Below are positions 1-7,049 of a DNA stretch of 16,575 nt, piece by piece. The position numbers and the translations under genes were made by a program. How positions within the stretch are numbered: position 1 is the first letter of the stretch; each line of letters opens with the position of its first letter. Below the pieces are notes generated by a model that worked only from the letters and a program-made list of their open reading frames with translations, ran no database searches and was not told where the DNA came from. This DNA is from JBBIJH01 sp037446075 (GTDB lineage: Bacteria; Bacteroidota; Ignavibacteria; UBA10030; JAHEZR01): NCBI GenBank assembly GCA_037446075.1, contig JBBIJH010000050.1, forward strand, positions 1-16,575, given 5' to 3'.

Positions 1-30
1 CATCCAAATCAGTACGTCACACAGTATTAG

Positions 31-573
31 ATCTGGCGTCGCGTCAAGGACAACGGCCAACTGCTTGACCCGCAGCTCATTGCAACCATGAATCGAGGAA
101 CAACGTCCTACATCGATTATGACTTCTTGATCACATCAGGCTACACGAACGATATCGTCTACTATGATGTGCGCTCCGTCTTTGTTGTGGAGGGTCAGGC
201 AACTCAATACTCCGATCCAGATTACACGGGCGGCGTTTTCGCAACGAATGACTGGAAGCTGGATCGCCCGAGAGATAGCGAGCTGGCGCAACAGCTGGAA
301 CTTGGTCAGCCAAAGGAATATAGAGTGAGCAGTTATCCCAATCCGTTCAACCCTTCCACCACGATCCGGTTTGACCCTCCCGAGGCGACCTTTGTGCGGC
401 TGAGGGTGTTTGATCTACTAGGCCGAGTGATTGCGATTCTCGTCGAGGAACAGAAATCCGCCGGGAGTTACAGCGTTACGTTCGATGCGTCGAATCTCCC
501 GAGCGGCGTGTATCTGTATCGGATTGAGGCGGGAAGCTACATCGAGACAAAAAGAATGCTATTGCTCAAGTAA
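31..573 (+). CDS. C-terminal part of a T9SS-secreted protein (type A sorting domain); upstream frame interrupted
   Basis: This is the end of a large secreted or surface protein exported by the type IX secretion system. Counting from the Met at 88, residues 83-93 read YPNPFNPSTTI and residues 140-146 read GVYLYRI, and the protein ends in a basic KRMLLLK. These are the hallmarks of the roughly 80-residue type A sorting domain that is recognised and cleaved on export. The sequence before it (IWRRVKDNGQ ... VYYDVRSVFVVEG) looks like a fibronectin-III-type beta-sandwich strand pattern. The same frame continues upstream to base 1 but carries a TAG at 28-30, exactly between QY and IWRR, where such domains have an unbroken YxIWRR strand. 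The start is therefore unclear: the ATG at 88 lies inside the domain and is unlikely to be a real start. This is either a broken gene or a base error. What the whole protein does cannot be told from its tail. Confidence 0.8.
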   Translation: MWRRVKDNGQLLDPQLIATMNRGTTSYIDYDFLITSGYTNDIVYYDVRSVFVVEGQATQYSDPDYTGGVFATNDWKLDRPRDSELAQQLELGQPKEYRVSSYPNPFNPSTTIRFDPPEATFVRLRVFDLLGRVIAILVEEQKSAGSYSVTFDASNLPSGVYLYRIEAGSYIETKRMLLLK

Positions 574-592
574 CCATCGCCGGAACCATCTC

Positions 593-628
593 AAAAGCCA
601 TCCTCGACTCGGCGATGGCTTTTCTTTT
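593..628 (+). terminator. Intrinsic terminator after the T9SS protein gene
   Basis: A perfect 10-bp stem pairs AAAAGCCATC (593-602) with GATGGCTTTT (614-623) around an 11-nt loop, and the T-rich tail TTTTCTTTT (620-628) follows. It lies 20 bp after the stop codon of the sorting-domain gene and just before the next promoter, so it separates the two transcription units. Confidence 0.85.
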
Positions 629-642
629 CAGGGTGGAATACC

Positions 643-670
643 TTGACATTTCTTGGGAAAATGCTATTAT
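643..670 (+). promoter_or_regulatory. Sigma70-like promoter of the trehalose operon
   Basis: A consensus -35 box TTGACA (643-648) is followed after 16 nt by TATTAT (665-670). The -10 box is preceded by TGC, so it also has an extended -10 element. Transcription would begin near 677, about 40 nt before the ATG at 719. The box layout resembles the one at 16532-16560. No operator-like palindrome is evident around it. Confidence 0.75.
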
Positions 671-718
671 TCATTCGAAGAGCGTCCACGTCGAGGAAAC
701 AACACACACCTCGAGTTC

Positions 719-1375
719 ATGCCGGGAAAACGAATGGCCCCGTTCTATTTCAAGACAAAGCTGGATCAGCCAATCCTGCTGGGAAGAAGGGCATGGAATC
801 TTTCTGAACTCCTCTCCGGAATCCAATCCGTCCCAACGGCGTCAATCTATTATCACACTCATCGATATCTGCGACAGCACCATTTTCTCTCCCCCGAGCC
901 GCCAAACGATTTCGCGTATTGGATTACAGAAGTTCTCAAGGAGGCGCTCCTGGGAGAGCAAATCTCCAGTGTGGACATTGTTGAATTTGGTTCACTCGAG
1001 GAGCTGCGAAATACATTTGCAGAGATTCTCCAGGTCCATCTCCAAACTGCCGAGCGATCCCCTACAGCACCTGCCGGACAAGAGTTTCACTTCATGGCTG
1101 CGCGGACCTATGTCCTCCAGACTCCGTATGTGGCAAAGGACCTCTCTGAGTTTCGTGCGCTCCTGAGGCGTGTGGACATCAGTTCTCTCTATTTCCATGT
1201 TTTTGATGCGAAGCTACGGTTGGAGAACGGGGAGAATGACTTTTCCCGTTGGCTTCGCGACCTGGGCAGAGTCGACTTGGCTGACAAAGTAGCTCGCCTG
1301 GATCCTTACACGTTTACTCTTGAAGGCTTGCGGAACACGCTCATCCAACTGGTAAGCTCTGATGCGGCGCATTGA
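719..1375 (+). CDS. DUF5752 family protein, first gene of the trehalose operon
   Basis: This 218-residue soluble protein has no signal peptide or membrane segment. I recognise it as the DUF5752 family from FYFKTKLDQPILLGRRAW near the N-terminus, IYYHTHRYL, SPEPPNDFAYW, EEFHFM-like QEFHFMAARTYVL and SLYFHVFDAKLRL. Many conserved His, Tyr and acidic residues (YYHTH, HHFLSPEP, YFHVFDA) suggest a binding or catalytic pocket, but no function is established to my knowledge. I chose the ATG at 719; the ATG at 734 is also possible, because family similarity only begins at FYFKTK. The TTG at 653 would lie inside the promoter, so it is rejected. Its 3' end overlaps the TreT gene by 14 nt, which suggests translational coupling and a role beside that enzyme, for example as a regulator or partner subunit (inference). 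Confidence 0.85.
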   Translation: MPGKRMAPFYFKTKLDQPILLGRRAWNLSELLSGIQSVPTASIYYHTHRYLRQHHFLSPEPPNDFAYWITEVLKEALLGEQISSVDIVEFGSLEELRNTFAEILQVHLQTAERSPTAPAGQEFHFMAARTYVLQTPYVAKDLSEFRALLRRVDISSLYFHVFDAKLRLENGENDFSRWLRDLGRVDLADKVARLDPYTFTLEGLRNTLIQLVSSDAAH

Positions 1376-2612
1376 AGATTACATTTCGATCGTAGGCCAA
1401 ACGACAATCGACGAACTGTACCAACTGGCAACACACGTCAAAGACAGGGTGGTTCAGAACATCAACTCCACCGCCGTCGGAGGTGGAGTCGCGGAAATTC
1501 TCTCTCGGCTAGTTCCTTTGTTAAACCAGCTCGGAGTACAGGCACGCTGGGATGTGCTGAAGGGAAATGAAAAGTTCTTCGTCATCACAAAAAAATTCCA
1601 TAACGGTCTTCACGGCGTCCCTGTGGAAGTCGGCGGAGATGAGTTGAAATGGTTCCTTGAGGTGAATCGCGAGAACGCGCGGGAGCTGAATTTTGGCGAC
1701 ATCGTCTTCGTTCACGATCCTCAGCCGATTGCTCTCGTCGAGCAGCGCACCCAAACGGGAGGAAAATGGGTATGGCGCTGCCACATCGACTTCTCCAAAC
1801 CAGATGAGAAGATCTGGAAATTCTTAGAGCAGTTTATCAATCGGTATGATTCAGCGGTCTTCTCCGCCCCAGCGTTTGCCCGTCAGCTGTCCATCCCGCA
1901 GGTGTTGATCGCACCCTCCATCGATCCCCTAAGCGACAAGAACAAAGAGTTACCTGAAGGCCTCATTGATGACCTCTTTGCAAGGTTCGGCATCGACCGC
2001 TCGAGGCCGATTATCACTCAGATCTCCCGGTTCGATTACCTGAAGGATCCCATCGGTGTGATCAAAGCTTACAAACTTGTCAAGAAGCATATCGATGCCC
2101 AACTCGTTCTGGCGGGTGGTGGCGCTACTGACGATCCAGAAGGACCTCTGATCATGCAACAGGTGCAAGAGGAAGCAGCGAGCGACCGTGACATTTTTGT
2201 TCTCTTCCTTCCTCCAGCGAGCGACATCGAGATCAATGCACTGCAGAGAGGTTCGACCATCGTTCTGCAAAAATCTCTGAAGGAAGGCTTCGGACTTACC
2301 GTATCCGAGGCCCTCTGGAAGGCAAAACCAACCATCGCCTCGGCTGTTGGAGGAATCCCCCTGCAGATTGCACACAAGTATTCAGGCATCCTTACGCATT
2401 CAATCGAAGGCACAGCTTACTGGATCAAGCAGTTGATCAACGAGCCAGAGTATGCAAAGAAGCTTGGTGTAAACGGAAGAGAGCATATCAAGCACAACTT
2501 CCTCATCACGAGGCATATCAAGGACTATCTCCTTCTTTTTATTTCTCTATTCTATGAAGATGACCTCGTTTATCTCGACTCGCACCTTCATGAACATGCA
2601 GGCCGGAGTTAA
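1362..2612 (+). CDS. treT: Trehalose glycosyltransferring synthase (TreT-type, GT4 family)
   Basis: TreT joins glucose from a nucleotide-activated glucose to free glucose to give trehalose in one reversible step in the cytoplasm. The 416-residue length matches the family. The N-terminal stretch VVQNINSTAVGGGVAEIL (about 30-47) with ARWDVLKG and KKFHNGLHG is characteristic of TreT-like proteins. HDPQP (118-122) follows in the first Rossmann domain. The second domain has SRFDYLKDP (222-230) and the retaining-GT signature E308-GFGLTVS-E316 (EX7E), followed by SAVGGIPLQI. It begins inside the DUF5752 gene and ends 2 nt before the next start. Donor preference (ADP-, UDP- or GDP-glucose) cannot be read from the sequence. 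Another GT4 specificity, such as a trehalose-phosphorylase-like direction, remains possible, but the trehalose neighbour supports this call. Confidence 0.85.
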   Translation: MRRIEDYISIVGQTTIDELYQLATHVKDRVVQNINSTAVGGGVAEILSRLVPLLNQLGVQARWDVLKGNEKFFVITKKFHNGLHGVPVEVGGDELKWFLEVNRENARELNFGDIVFVHDPQPIALVEQRTQTGGKWVWRCHIDFSKPDEKIWKFLEQFINRYDSAVFSAPAFARQLSIPQVLIAPSIDPLSDKNKELPEGLIDDLFARFGIDRSRPIITQISRFDYLKDPIGVIKAYKLVKKHIDAQLVLAGGGATDDPEGPLIMQQVQEEAASDRDIFVLFLPPASDIEINALQRGSTIVLQKSLKEGFGLTVSEALWKAKPTIASAVGGIPLQIAHKYSGILTHSIEGTAYWIKQLINEPEYAKKLGVNGREHIKHNFLITRHIKDYLLLFISLFYEDDLVYLDSHLHEHAGRS

Positions 2613-2614
2613 GT

Positions 2615-4849
2615 ATGGGCGCCGCGCGCCATCAGCGACTGATCATGGTCTCAAATCGCCTGCCCTTCACGGCAAGGGTAATCGAGGGACGAGTGGAATT
2701 CAGTGAAAGCGCGGGCGGGCTCGCCACCGGTATCAGCGCCTTCCTGGATTCCTACAAGTACCACTTCCCCAGAAGCGAGGAGCACCTCTGGGTTGGCTGG
2801 CCTGGCTCCACGATAGGAGAGGGCTACCGCGAAGAAGTGAAAGCAAGGGCGCTCGCGGAGTACCGTGCGTATCCAGTCTTTCTGTCCGAAGCTGATATGG
2901 AGATTTTTTACCTGGGCTTCTGCAACAAGACGCTCTGGCCCCTGTTTCATTACTTTCCATCTTATACGGCCTACGAAGAGGAGTATTGGCAACAGTACAA
3001 GCAAGTCAATCGAATTTTCTCGGAGACACTCCGTCAAATCGTACAAGAGGATGACTTAGTCTGGATTCATGACTATCATTTGTTACTCCTACCCCAGATG
3101 CTGCGTGAGCACTTCTCTCGGGTGCACGTCGGCTTCTTTCTACACATCCCGTTTCCATCGTTCGAGCTATTCCGATTGCTCCCTCTCCGCTGGCGCAGAG
3201 AAATTCTGGAGGGGCTCGTAGGCTCCGATCTCATCGGGTTTCATACGTATGAGTACACGCAGCACTTCCTCCAATCTGTGCTGCGGGTTCTTGGGGTCGA
3301 TCACTACATGGGCCAGATCACATTGCCGAATCGTGTTGTCAAAGTAGGCACATATCCTATGGGCATCGATTTCAAGAAGTTCTACGACGCTAGCACCCAG
3401 CCAGAGACGGAGATCGAAAAGCAGGAACTCCGTAAAGCACTCGCCAGCGCGAAAGTCATTCTTTCCGTCGACCGCCTTGACTACTCGAAGGGAATCCTCA
3501 ATCGCCTCCAGGGTTACGAGCTTCTCCTCGAAACTTATCCGGAGTTTAGAGGAAAAGTGGTGCTCATCATGGTGGTAGTACCATCGCGTATCGGCGTCGA
3601 CCAGTATGAACAAATGAAGAGACAGATTGAGGAATGCGTGGGGAAAATTAACGGGCGCTTCGGTAGCATCGCGTGGACGCCGATCCTCTATCAGTTCCGA
3701 CACCTCTCCCTCTATCCGCTTGCTGCGCTCTATAGCCTGAGCGATGTTGCTCTTGTTACACCTCTCCGGGATGGAATGAACCTGATCGCGAAAGAATATG
3801 TTGCCTCACGGAGAGACGGTACGGGAGTTCTGATCTTAAGTGAGATGGCCGGCGCGGCAAAGGAGCTGGGAGAAGCAATTATCCTTAATCCAAATGACCG
3901 CGTGGAAATTGCTAACGGACTCAAAGAGGCCCTCGAAATGCCTCTCGACGAACAGATGCGGCGTGTCCAGATTATGCAAAAGCGCTTGAGAAGATATGAC
4001 GTCCTTCGCTGGGCAAGCGACTTCGTGAACGAACTGATTGCTATGCGAGACATTCAGCAACAATTCAATGCGAAGCTCCTGGGAAAGGAAGTTCGCAAGC
4101 GGTTGATTGCGGCCTACGAGCGTGCCACGGACCGCTTGTTGCTTCTTGACTACGACGGGACGCTCACCCCTTTGGCTCGCTACCCGAGACTTGCACAACC
4201 TTCAGAGTCGATCCTTGAAGTGTTAAAGAATTTGTCTCGAGATAAGAGGAATACAATTGTTCTCATCAGTGGGAGAGACAGGAAAACGCTTCAGGACTGG
4301 TTTCACGATCTCCACATCGCATTGGTCGCAGAGCACGGATTTTGGTGGAAAGAAGCAGAGGGGGATTGGCAGATGCTCAAACACGTGAGTGCAGACTGGA
4401 AAGGACGGCTGCTTCCCATTCTTGAACAGTATGCGGACAGGTTGCCCGGGGCCCTTGTTGAGGAAAAAGAACATTCCATCGTTTGGCATTATAGGGCGGC
4501 GGACCCTGAGCATGCTCGATCTCTCGTGGCGGAGCTAACAGATCACCTTGTGAACTTCACAGCCAACATCGATGTGCAAGTATTGCAGGGAAGCAAAGTA
4601 GTCGAGGTGCGGCCAGCAGGCGTCAATAAAGGCCTGAGCGCTCTTCACTGGGTCTCTAACAACCGGCACAACTTCATCCTTGCTATTGGGGATGATTCGA
4701 CGGATGAGGATCTCTTCGGTATCCTTCCCGAAAGCGCATATTCGATCAGAGTGGGCATGACGAATACCCGCGCGCGATTCAACCTCAGGAACGCGGACGA
4801 GGTCATCGAGCTGCTCCAATCCCTTATCCGAAATCGCCCATCGCAATAA
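2615..4849 (+). CDS. otsAB: Bifunctional trehalose-6-phosphate synthase / trehalose-6-phosphate phosphatase
   Basis: This fused cytoplasmic enzyme makes trehalose 6-phosphate from nucleotide-glucose and glucose 6-phosphate, then dephosphorylates it. The N-terminal GT20 domain (about 1-480) has VSNRLPF (12-18), ESAGGLATG, HDYHL (152-156), R287 and K292 in DRLDYSKG, and the donor-site loop PLRDGMNLIAKE (383-394, with D386 and E394). The C-terminal HAD-fold phosphatase domain (from about 505) has the nucleophile motif D512-Y-D514-GTLT, SGRD, VAEHGFWW and the closing motif GDDSTDED (692-699). All key residues are present in both halves, so both activities are likely. A GGAG at 2605-2608 is 6 nt before the ATG, and the gap to treT is only 2 nt. 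The fused TPS-TPP form is well known in Bacteroidota and eukaryotes. Confidence 0.95.
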   Translation: MGAARHQRLIMVSNRLPFTARVIEGRVEFSESAGGLATGISAFLDSYKYHFPRSEEHLWVGWPGSTIGEGYREEVKARALAEYRAYPVFLSEADMEIFYLGFCNKTLWPLFHYFPSYTAYEEEYWQQYKQVNRIFSETLRQIVQEDDLVWIHDYHLLLLPQMLREHFSRVHVGFFLHIPFPSFELFRLLPLRWRREILEGLVGSDLIGFHTYEYTQHFLQSVLRVLGVDHYMGQITLPNRVVKVGTYPMGIDFKKFYDASTQPETEIEKQELRKALASAKVILSVDRLDYSKGILNRLQGYELLLETYPEFRGKVVLIMVVVPSRIGVDQYEQMKRQIEECVGKINGRFGSIAWTPILYQFRHLSLYPLAALYSLSDVALVTPLRDGMNLIAKEYVASRRDGTGVLILSEMAGAAKELGEAIILNPNDRVEIANGLKEALEMPLDEQMRRVQIMQKRLRRYDVLRWASDFVNELIAMRDIQQQFNAKLLGKEVRKRLIAAYERATDRLLLLDYDGTLTPLARYPRLAQPSESILEVLKNLSRDKRNTIVLISGRDRKTLQDWFHDLHIALVAEHGFWWKEAEGDWQMLKHVSADWKGRLLPILEQYADRLPGALVEEKEHSIVWHYRAADPEHARSLVAELTDHLVNFTANIDVQVLQGSKVVEVRPAGVNKGLSALHWVSNNRHNFILAIGDDSTDEDLFGILPESAYSIRVGMTNTRARFNLRNADEVIELLQSLIRNRPSQ

Positions 4850-5029
4850 CTGTGCCCCGGTCATTCCCGCCACTGTCCCCCCCCAAGAAATCTCTTCTCT
4901 CAAACTTCCTCCTGACCCAAGGAATCACTCGCTCCTTCTGGCAAGGTTCTCTTCATCCCTCCTTCTGCCACAAGACAGAGTTGCTTTTCCACGAAAATCG
5001 CACGATAATGAGCAAGCCCCCGCATAGAT
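4850..5029. other. Intergenic, no gene seen
   Basis: This 180-bp pyrimidine-rich stretch follows the trehalose operon. It holds a run of eight C (4877-4884) within CACTGTCCCCCCCCAAGA, which resembles GACTGTCCCCAAGA at 8567-8580. I see no terminator hairpin and no convincing promoter. A search here for the missing part of the following isomerase gene found nothing similar in any + frame. Confidence 0.5.
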
Positions 5030-5590
5030 ATGTTTAAAGTCAACCTCTCCTGGCACATGATCCCATGGGGCAGCGACGCCTGCATCCAATTCCTTCGCAT
5101 CGCCGAGAACATGAACAAAATCGGTGAGGCGGCGCTCACGGAAGGCATCAAGGTTGGGGTGCATCCTCATCTTTGGACAGTCATCGAGACGCCAAAAGAA
5201 ATCGATCTCATCATGTCTCTGGTCGATTCACGCTACGTGTTCTTTGTGCCCGATCCAGCGCATCTCAAAGGTGCTGGACTCGATCCTGCTGAGGTAATCT
5301 CAGATTACGCCAAGCGAGTTGTTTATATGCACATCAAGGATTTGGCCCCCGATGGTAAGAGAAGAGCATCTGTCGATGGGCGGACGGGCACCGAAACGCC
5401 CCCCATCTTCTGTGAGCTGGGGCAGGGCGTGGTTGACCTTCCGAGCGTAGTCAATGTTCCTCGGAGAACAGACCATCAGGGCTGGATCACCGTCGAACCC
5501 GACGAAACGACGCGAACACCGCGTGAGAGTGCAGAAATCAGTTTTAAATATTTACAAGAAGTGCTTCACTTGCCAGATGAGCTCCTCTGA
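5030..5590 (+). CDS. Internally deleted sugar isomerase/epimerase-like TIM-barrel protein (IolE/AP_endonuc_2 fold), probably non-functional
   Basis: Residues 20-186 match the second half of xylose-isomerase-like TIM-barrel proteins such as inosose dehydratase and sugar-phosphate isomerases. The visible pieces are FLRIAENMNKIGEAAL, VGVHPHLWTVIETPKEIDLIM, the metal-site-like PDPAH (D75, H78), VYMHIKDL (H101), ELGQGVVDLPSV, and GWITVEPDE (E156). The first 14 residues (MFKVNLSWHMIPWG) look like a true first beta strand, and in-frame TGA at 5009-5011 rules out a longer N-terminus. Family members are about 280-300 residues, so roughly 100 residues between strand 1 and the middle of the barrel are missing. 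The frame is intact, so an in-frame deletion (or assembly collapse) is the simplest explanation. Without half a barrel it is unlikely to be active. No clear ribosome site precedes it. Confidence 0.75.
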   Translation: MFKVNLSWHMIPWGSDACIQFLRIAENMNKIGEAALTEGIKVGVHPHLWTVIETPKEIDLIMSLVDSRYVFFVPDPAHLKGAGLDPAEVISDYAKRVVYMHIKDLAPDGKRRASVDGRTGTETPPIFCELGQGVVDLPSVVNVPRRTDHQGWITVEPDETTRTPRESAEISFKYLQEVLHLPDELL

Positions 5591-5800
5591 CTTCGACAAG
5601 TCCGGATTTCTGGCTAGAGCACAGGTCTTGAAGCGGGAAAGAAATTTCGCTACTTTTGAACTGGAATTGGCTGGCAAACATCATTTCCTTTCTACTTAAT
5701 TTGCTTCTTTTTTCACTTTGCTGTGACGATCCCTTCCACAACATTCCCCGCAGAAATCCGTTTGAAGAAGTAGAGAACTTTACCGTGAAAAACTAAGACG
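5591..5800. other. Intergenic, no gene seen
   Basis: This 210-bp AT-rich gap lies before the phosphatase gene. TTGAAC and TTGAAG hexamers occur, but neither has a -10 box at proper spacing. No stem-loop with a T tail was found. Confidence 0.4.
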
Positions 5801-6943
5801 ATGTCCAATCAAACCGCAGAGACAAGAGATGAGCCGAGGTTAGGGAAGACGCTGGTTGAGGATCTTCGCCGAGGAGATCTCTGGAAAACGATCCGGCGCG
5901 ACTTCAGGGAATTGAAAGAGTTCATGCTCACCGAGCAGCGGCGGAAACGTCTGCAGTCGATGGGTTGGTTCAAGCGATTGCTGTACTTTGCCTTCTGGCT
6001 GCTCAAAAGCTTGTTGATGAAGCTTACGCCCACGCGCCGCATTCTCCTCGCGATAGCCCTATTGCTTCTGCTCTTCGGAGACAAGTTCGAGTGGAGGGAG
6101 GAGGCTGTTAGAATTTCTTTTCACTTCACGCCGATCTCTATTGCCATCCTACTTTTTCTACTGATGCTTGAACTCAAAGACAAACTTCTCGCGCGGAGAG
6201 AACTAGAAGCGGGGCACGCAGTTCAGAAAGCATTGATGCCCGAAAGATCACCATCTGTCCCGGGCTGGGAACTGTGGCTGTTTACCCGTTCTGCGAACGA
6301 AGTTGGTGGCGACCTGCTCGATTTTGTCAAGATGAGCGAACAACGATTTGCAGTCACTTTGGGGGACGTCGCGGGCAAAGGCTTGAGAGCTGCTCTACTG
6401 ACCGCAAAGCTCCAGGCAACTTTGCGGGCACTTGCTCCAGATTTCACGTCACTCGGGGAACTCGGGACAAGACTCAACCAGGTGTTCTGCCGCTACAGTT
6501 TGCCGAATCTCTTCGCATCGATTGTCTACTTCGAGGTCGCGCCGTGCTCAGGACTGGTCCACGTGCTCAACGCAGGTCATATTCCCCCGCTCCTCATCAA
6601 GGACTCAAAAATCGAGAAATTGAAAAAAGGAGGATCGGCTCTGGGAATCGTCTCGGCGGCAACGTTTGCCGAAGAGCAAATCGAACTTGGAGAGAATGAT
6701 CTCCTCGTGGCGTACTCTGACGGATTAACAGAAGCGAGAAATGAACGCGGAGAATTCTTTGGTGAAAAGCGGCTCCTCGAGCTCTTGGCCCGTTACTCCT
6801 CTCTTCCTCTCGCACAATTGGGAGAAAGGATTCTCATTGAGATCGATCATTTCGTCGGCGAAGCAAGGGCGAACGATGATCTCTCCTTGGCTGTTTTGAA
6901 GCGAGTAGGCGACCTGCCGGCTCCTGTTGGGCAGTCAGATTGA
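5801..6943 (+). CDS. Membrane-anchored PP2C-type protein phosphatase (SpoIIE/RsbU family)
   Basis: This serine/threonine phosphatase probably dephosphorylates an anti-anti-sigma (STAS) protein or a similar partner at the inner membrane. The protein has 380 residues. The N-terminus (1-75) is strongly basic and helical; hydrophobic segments lie at about 56-75, 80-93 and 111-124; a short linker with the typical AGHAVQKALMP (137-147) leads into the catalytic domain (about 160-370). Metal-binding motifs are all present: EVGGD (167-171), GDVAGKG (188-194), NAGH (257-260), YSDGLTEA (305-312) and ANDD (357-360). No periplasmic sensor, HAMP, GAF or PAS domain is visible; the N-terminus is small. No STAS or RsbW-type kinase gene is beside it, so the partner must lie elsewhere. 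The next gene starts 106 bp downstream. Confidence 0.9.
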   Translation: MSNQTAETRDEPRLGKTLVEDLRRGDLWKTIRRDFRELKEFMLTEQRRKRLQSMGWFKRLLYFAFWLLKSLLMKLTPTRRILLAIALLLLLFGDKFEWREEAVRISFHFTPISIAILLFLLMLELKDKLLARRELEAGHAVQKALMPERSPSVPGWELWLFTRSANEVGGDLLDFVKMSEQRFAVTLGDVAGKGLRAALLTAKLQATLRALAPDFTSLGELGTRLNQVFCRYSLPNLFASIVYFEVAPCSGLVHVLNAGHIPPLLIKDSKIEKLKKGGSALGIVSAATFAEEQIELGENDLLVAYSDGLTEARNERGEFFGEKRLLELLARYSSLPLAQLGERILIEIDHFVGEARANDDLSLAVLKRVGDLPAPVGQSD

Positions 6944-7049
6944 TCCCCCACTGCCCGCTATTGCATGGAACATCAACCAACGACAAAAAAACACATCTCA
7001 CCATCCGAGACTACCGATCCATTCGATTTTTCAAATTGGAGCAAAGACA

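Noticed and set aside
653..718. N-terminal extension of the DUF5752 protein from a TTG at 653
   Set aside because: The TTG lies between the -35 and -10 boxes of the operon promoter, and the extra residues (GKCYYSFEERPRRG) have no family character.
3167..3703. Open frame of 178 codons on the - strand inside the TPS domain
   Set aside because: The + strand encodes an intact GT20 domain here with all key residues.
4877..4884. Run of eight C as a phase-variable tract
   Set aside because: It lies 145 bp before the next start and outside any reading frame or promoter, so length change would have no evident effect.
6927..7049. N-terminal extension of the isomerase from a TTG at 6927
   Set aside because: It overlaps the phosphatase gene, its residues look random, and a GGAG site precedes the ATG at 7050 at good spacing.
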